Source: Niallia taxi | GTDB lineage: Bacteria > Bacillota > Bacilli > Bacillales > Cytobacillaceae | Length of the DNA: 64,000 nucleotides | NCBI RefSeq assembly: GCF_004005475.1 | Contig: NZ_RZTZ01000012.1 | Location: 83,087 to 147,086 of the forward strand | Direction of reading: 5' to 3' | Shown: positions 62,585 through 64,000 of the stretch, piece after piece | How positions within the stretch are numbered: the first letter of the stretch is position 1 | Layout: the number at the start of each line of letters is the position of its first letter | The notes under the pieces: generated by a model | The model's database searches: none | What the model saw: only the letters and a program-made list of their open reading frames with translations | What the model was told of the DNA's origin: nothing | Made by a program: the position numbers and the translations under genes

Positions 62585-62613
62585 TTGACTTTATATATAT
62601 ACCTGCCTATAAT
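62585..62613 (+). promoter_or_regulatory. Promoter of the tRNA cluster
   Basis: TTGACT (62585-62590), 17-base spacer and TATAAT (62608-62613), a near-perfect SigA promoter 67 bases before tRNA-Asn. Confidence 0.9.
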
Positions 62614-62679
62614 GTAAAGAGTCGACAAGAGAGAACGACGGAAACGGACTTCCTCTAGAAGACAAGCTTTTAAAAATAT

Positions 62680-62754
62680 TCCGCAGTAGCTCAGTGGTAG
62701 AGCACTCGGCTGTTAACCGAGCGGTCGTAGGTTCGAATCCTACCTGCGGAGCCA
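62680..62754 (+). tRNA. tRNA-Asn (GTT)
   Basis: Acceptor TCCGCAG pairs with CTGCGGA; anticodon GTT at 62712-62714; CCA is encoded. Confidence 0.97.
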
Positions 62755-62761
62755 TTGTTTC

Positions 62762-62852
62762 GGGGAAGTACTCAAGAGGCTGAAGAGGCGCCCCTGCTAA
62801 GGGTGTAGGTCGCGTAAGCGGCGCGAGGGTTCAAATCCCTCCTTCTCCGCCA
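62762..62852 (+). tRNA. tRNA-Ser (GCT)
   Basis: Long variable arm (class II); acceptor GGGGAAG with CTTCTCC; anticodon GCT at 62796-62798; CCA encoded. Confidence 0.96.
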
Positions 62853-62865
62853 TTATTTTTTTGAT

Positions 62866-62937
62866 GGCCCATTGGTCAAGCGGTTAAGACACCGCCCTTT
62901 CACGGCGGTAACACGGGTTCGAATCCCGTATGGGTCA
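62866..62937 (+). tRNA. tRNA-Glu (TTC)
   Basis: Acceptor GGCCCAT with ATGGGTC; anticodon TTC at 62899-62901. The discriminator A is followed by CTT, so CCA is not encoded and must be added enzymatically. Confidence 0.95.
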
Positions 62938-62963
62938 CTTTAATAATTTTATATAACCAAAAT

Positions 62964-63039
62964 GGTCCCGTGGTGTAGCGGTTAACATGCCTGCCTGTCA
63001 CGCAGGAGATCGCGGGTTCGATTCCCGTCGGGACCGCCA
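62964..63039 (+). tRNA. tRNA-Asp (GTC)
   Basis: Acceptor GGTCCCG with CGGGACC; anticodon GTC at 62997-62999; CCA encoded. Confidence 0.97.
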
Positions 63040-63048
63040 TTTTGTTGG

Positions 63049-63123
63049 TGGGCTATAGCCAAGCGGTAAGGCAACGGACTTTGACTCCGTCACTCGTTGG
63101 TTCGAATCCAGCTAGCCCAGCCA
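63049..63123 (+). tRNA. tRNA-Gln (TTG)
   Basis: Acceptor TGGGCTA with TAGCCCA; anticodon TTG at 63081-63083; CCA encoded. Confidence 0.97.
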
Positions 63124-63128
63124 TTTGC

Positions 63129-63204
63129 GAGCCATTAGCTCAGTTGGTAGAGCATCTGACTTTTAATCAGAGGGTCGCAGGTTCGAATCCTGCATGGCTC
63201 ACCA
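63129..63204 (+). tRNA. tRNA-Lys (TTT)
   Basis: Acceptor GAGCCAT with ATGGCTC; anticodon TTT at 63162-63164; CCA encoded. Confidence 0.97.
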
Positions 63205-63217
63205 TTATTTTAATATT

Positions 63218-63302
63218 GCGGGTGTGGCGGAATTGGCAGACGCACTAGACTTAGGATCTAGCGCCGCAAGGCGTGGGGGTTCGACTCCCTTCACCCGCAC
63301 CA
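63218..63302 (+). tRNA. tRNA-Leu (TAG)
   Basis: Class II tRNA; acceptor GCGGGTG with CACCCGC; anticodon TAG at 63252-63254; CCA encoded. Confidence 0.96.
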
Positions 63303-63357
63303 TTAATTTTAAACGAAAACGTTTATGTGTAGTATGATGAAGGTTATCTATTATAGT

Positions 63358-63442
<85 letters not shown>

Positions 63443-63454
63443 TCATAAAAACTC

Positions 63455-63483
63455 TTGACAACCAAAGATAAACATTGTATGAT
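63455..63483 (+). promoter_or_regulatory. Internal promoter before tRNA-Arg and the rRNA operon
   Basis: TTGACA (63455-63460), 17-base spacer and TATGAT (63478-63483). It lies between tRNA-Leu(GAG) and tRNA-Arg and can drive the last three tRNAs plus the rRNA genes. Confidence 0.88.
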
Positions 63484-63507
63484 GATAAAAGTCGCTTTCG
63501 TGGATAT

Positions 63508-63584
<77 letters not shown>

Positions 63585-63590
63585 TATTTA

Positions 63591-63667
63591 CGGGAAGTAG
63601 CTCAGCTTGGTAGAGCACTTGGTTTGGGACCAAGGGGTCGCAGGTTCGAATCCTGTCTTCCCGACCA
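63591..63667 (+). tRNA. tRNA-Pro (TGG)
   Basis: Acceptor CGGGAAG with CTTCCCG; anticodon TGG at 63625-63627; CCA encoded. Confidence 0.97.
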
Positions 63668-63708
63668 TTATCAAGTTGGATGAAAGCCAAATAATAATAA
63701 AAAATATT

Positions 63709-63782
63709 GCGGGTGTAGTTTAATGGTAAAACCTCAGCCTTCCAAGCTGATGTCGTGAGTTCGATTCTCATCACCCGCTCCA
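63709..63782 (+). tRNA. tRNA-Gly (TCC)
   Basis: Acceptor GCGGGTG with CACCCGC; anticodon TCC at 63741-63743; CCA encoded. Confidence 0.97.
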
Positions 63783-63908
63783 ATTAATTTAAATTGCTCT
63801 TTGAAAACTGAACAAACAAACGTCAACAATAATCGTTTTTATAACTTTCGTTATAGAAACAAAACAAGTAACAAAAAGCTAGAGTTTAGCAATGAGCTAA
63901 TCTTACTC
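63783..63908 (+). promoter_or_regulatory. 16S rRNA leader
   Basis: The spacer contains GCTCTTTGAAAACTGAAC, the antitermination/processing-type sequence common upstream of Bacillus 16S genes. No separate promoter is obvious. Confidence 0.6.
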
Positions 63909-64000
63909 TTTATCGGAGAGTTTGATCCTGGCTCAGGACGAACGCTGGCGGCGTGCCTAATACATGCAAGTCGAGCGGACTTAAAAAGCTTGCTTTTTAA
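63909..64000 (+). rRNA. 16S ribosomal RNA, 5' end
   Basis: Begins TTTATCGGAGAGTTTGATCC, the canonical Bacillus 16S start, and continues with CAGGACGAACGCTGGCGGC. It is cut by the window edge in the V1 hairpin. Confidence 0.97.

Noticed and set aside
63042..63248. 68-codon frame over tRNA-Gln and tRNA-Lys
   Set aside because: Translation of tRNA genes; a common false gene.

Overview
The window is a low-GC Firmicutes chromosome segment, almost certainly Bacillaceae. Three things point there: the preserved Bacillus subtilis-type block ddl-murF-cshA ... ydcA-acpS-ydcC-alr-ndoAI-ndoA-rsbRSTUVW-sigB-rsbX-tex-cmpA-ydcK-tRNAs, the strong AGGAGG ribosome binding sites with many TTG/GTG starts, and the 5' end of a 16S rRNA at the right edge. 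The start of that 16S resembles the Niallia ('Bacillus circulans') group, but this is an inference from under 100 bases.

Layout. 1-3.7 kb: end of mtlD, a family 8 glycosyltransferase, a 39-residue gene and a bifunctional penicillin-binding protein. 4.0-7.9 kb: the aa3-type quinol oxidase operon qoxABCD. 8.0-11.9 kb: a Fur-type box and a petrobactin/catecholate-type iron uptake operon (yclNOPQ), with an unusual hairpin-framed micro-ORF before the binding protein. 12-20.4 kb: an oxidoreductase, a ROK fructokinase, an acetyltransferase, the two-component pair yclJK, an HtrA-type protease, a membrane-anchored foldase and peptide deformylase. 20.5-26.5 kb: a secreted 28-residue-repeat protein, a small winged-helix protein, and a cupin-HTH repressor with the polyamine importer potABCD. 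26.6-34.8 kb: polysaccharide deacetylase-like protein, a channel-like membrane protein, a Ktr K+ gating subunit, a lipid kinase, Dps with a PerR-type box, a RodA-type SEDS protein and MgtE.

35-42.8 kb is controlled by two riboswitches. The first is a purine-family riboswitch with several unusual core positions. Its terminator shares a strand with aptamer stem P1 (an ON-switch layout) and it sits in front of a COG0402 deaminase. The second is a cobalamin riboswitch in front of btuF-btuC-btuD/cbiZ-adenosyltransferase, a corrinoid uptake and cobinamide salvage operon. A conserved unknown gene and sfsA lie between them.

43-62.5 kb is the conserved cell-wall/stress block: ddl, murF, an esterase, the RNA helicase cshA (with a long structured leader), uvsE, rhomboid protease, acpS, ydcC, alr, the MazEF-type pair ndoAI-ndoA, the complete stressosome/SigB operon with an internal SigB promoter, tex, the easily missed 37-codon cmpA on the minus strand, and the SprT-like ydcK. 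62.6-64 kb is a cluster of 11 tRNA genes leading into an rRNA operon. One tRNA-Leu carries the 17-bp core known as the ICEBs1 integration site, and it is empty here.

Most of the window is ordinary core genome. The best candidates for something undescribed are the variant purine riboswitch, the yclP-yclQ intergenic element and the structured RNA region upstream of cshA. All calls rest on reading the sequence and on recalled family knowledge; no search was run.
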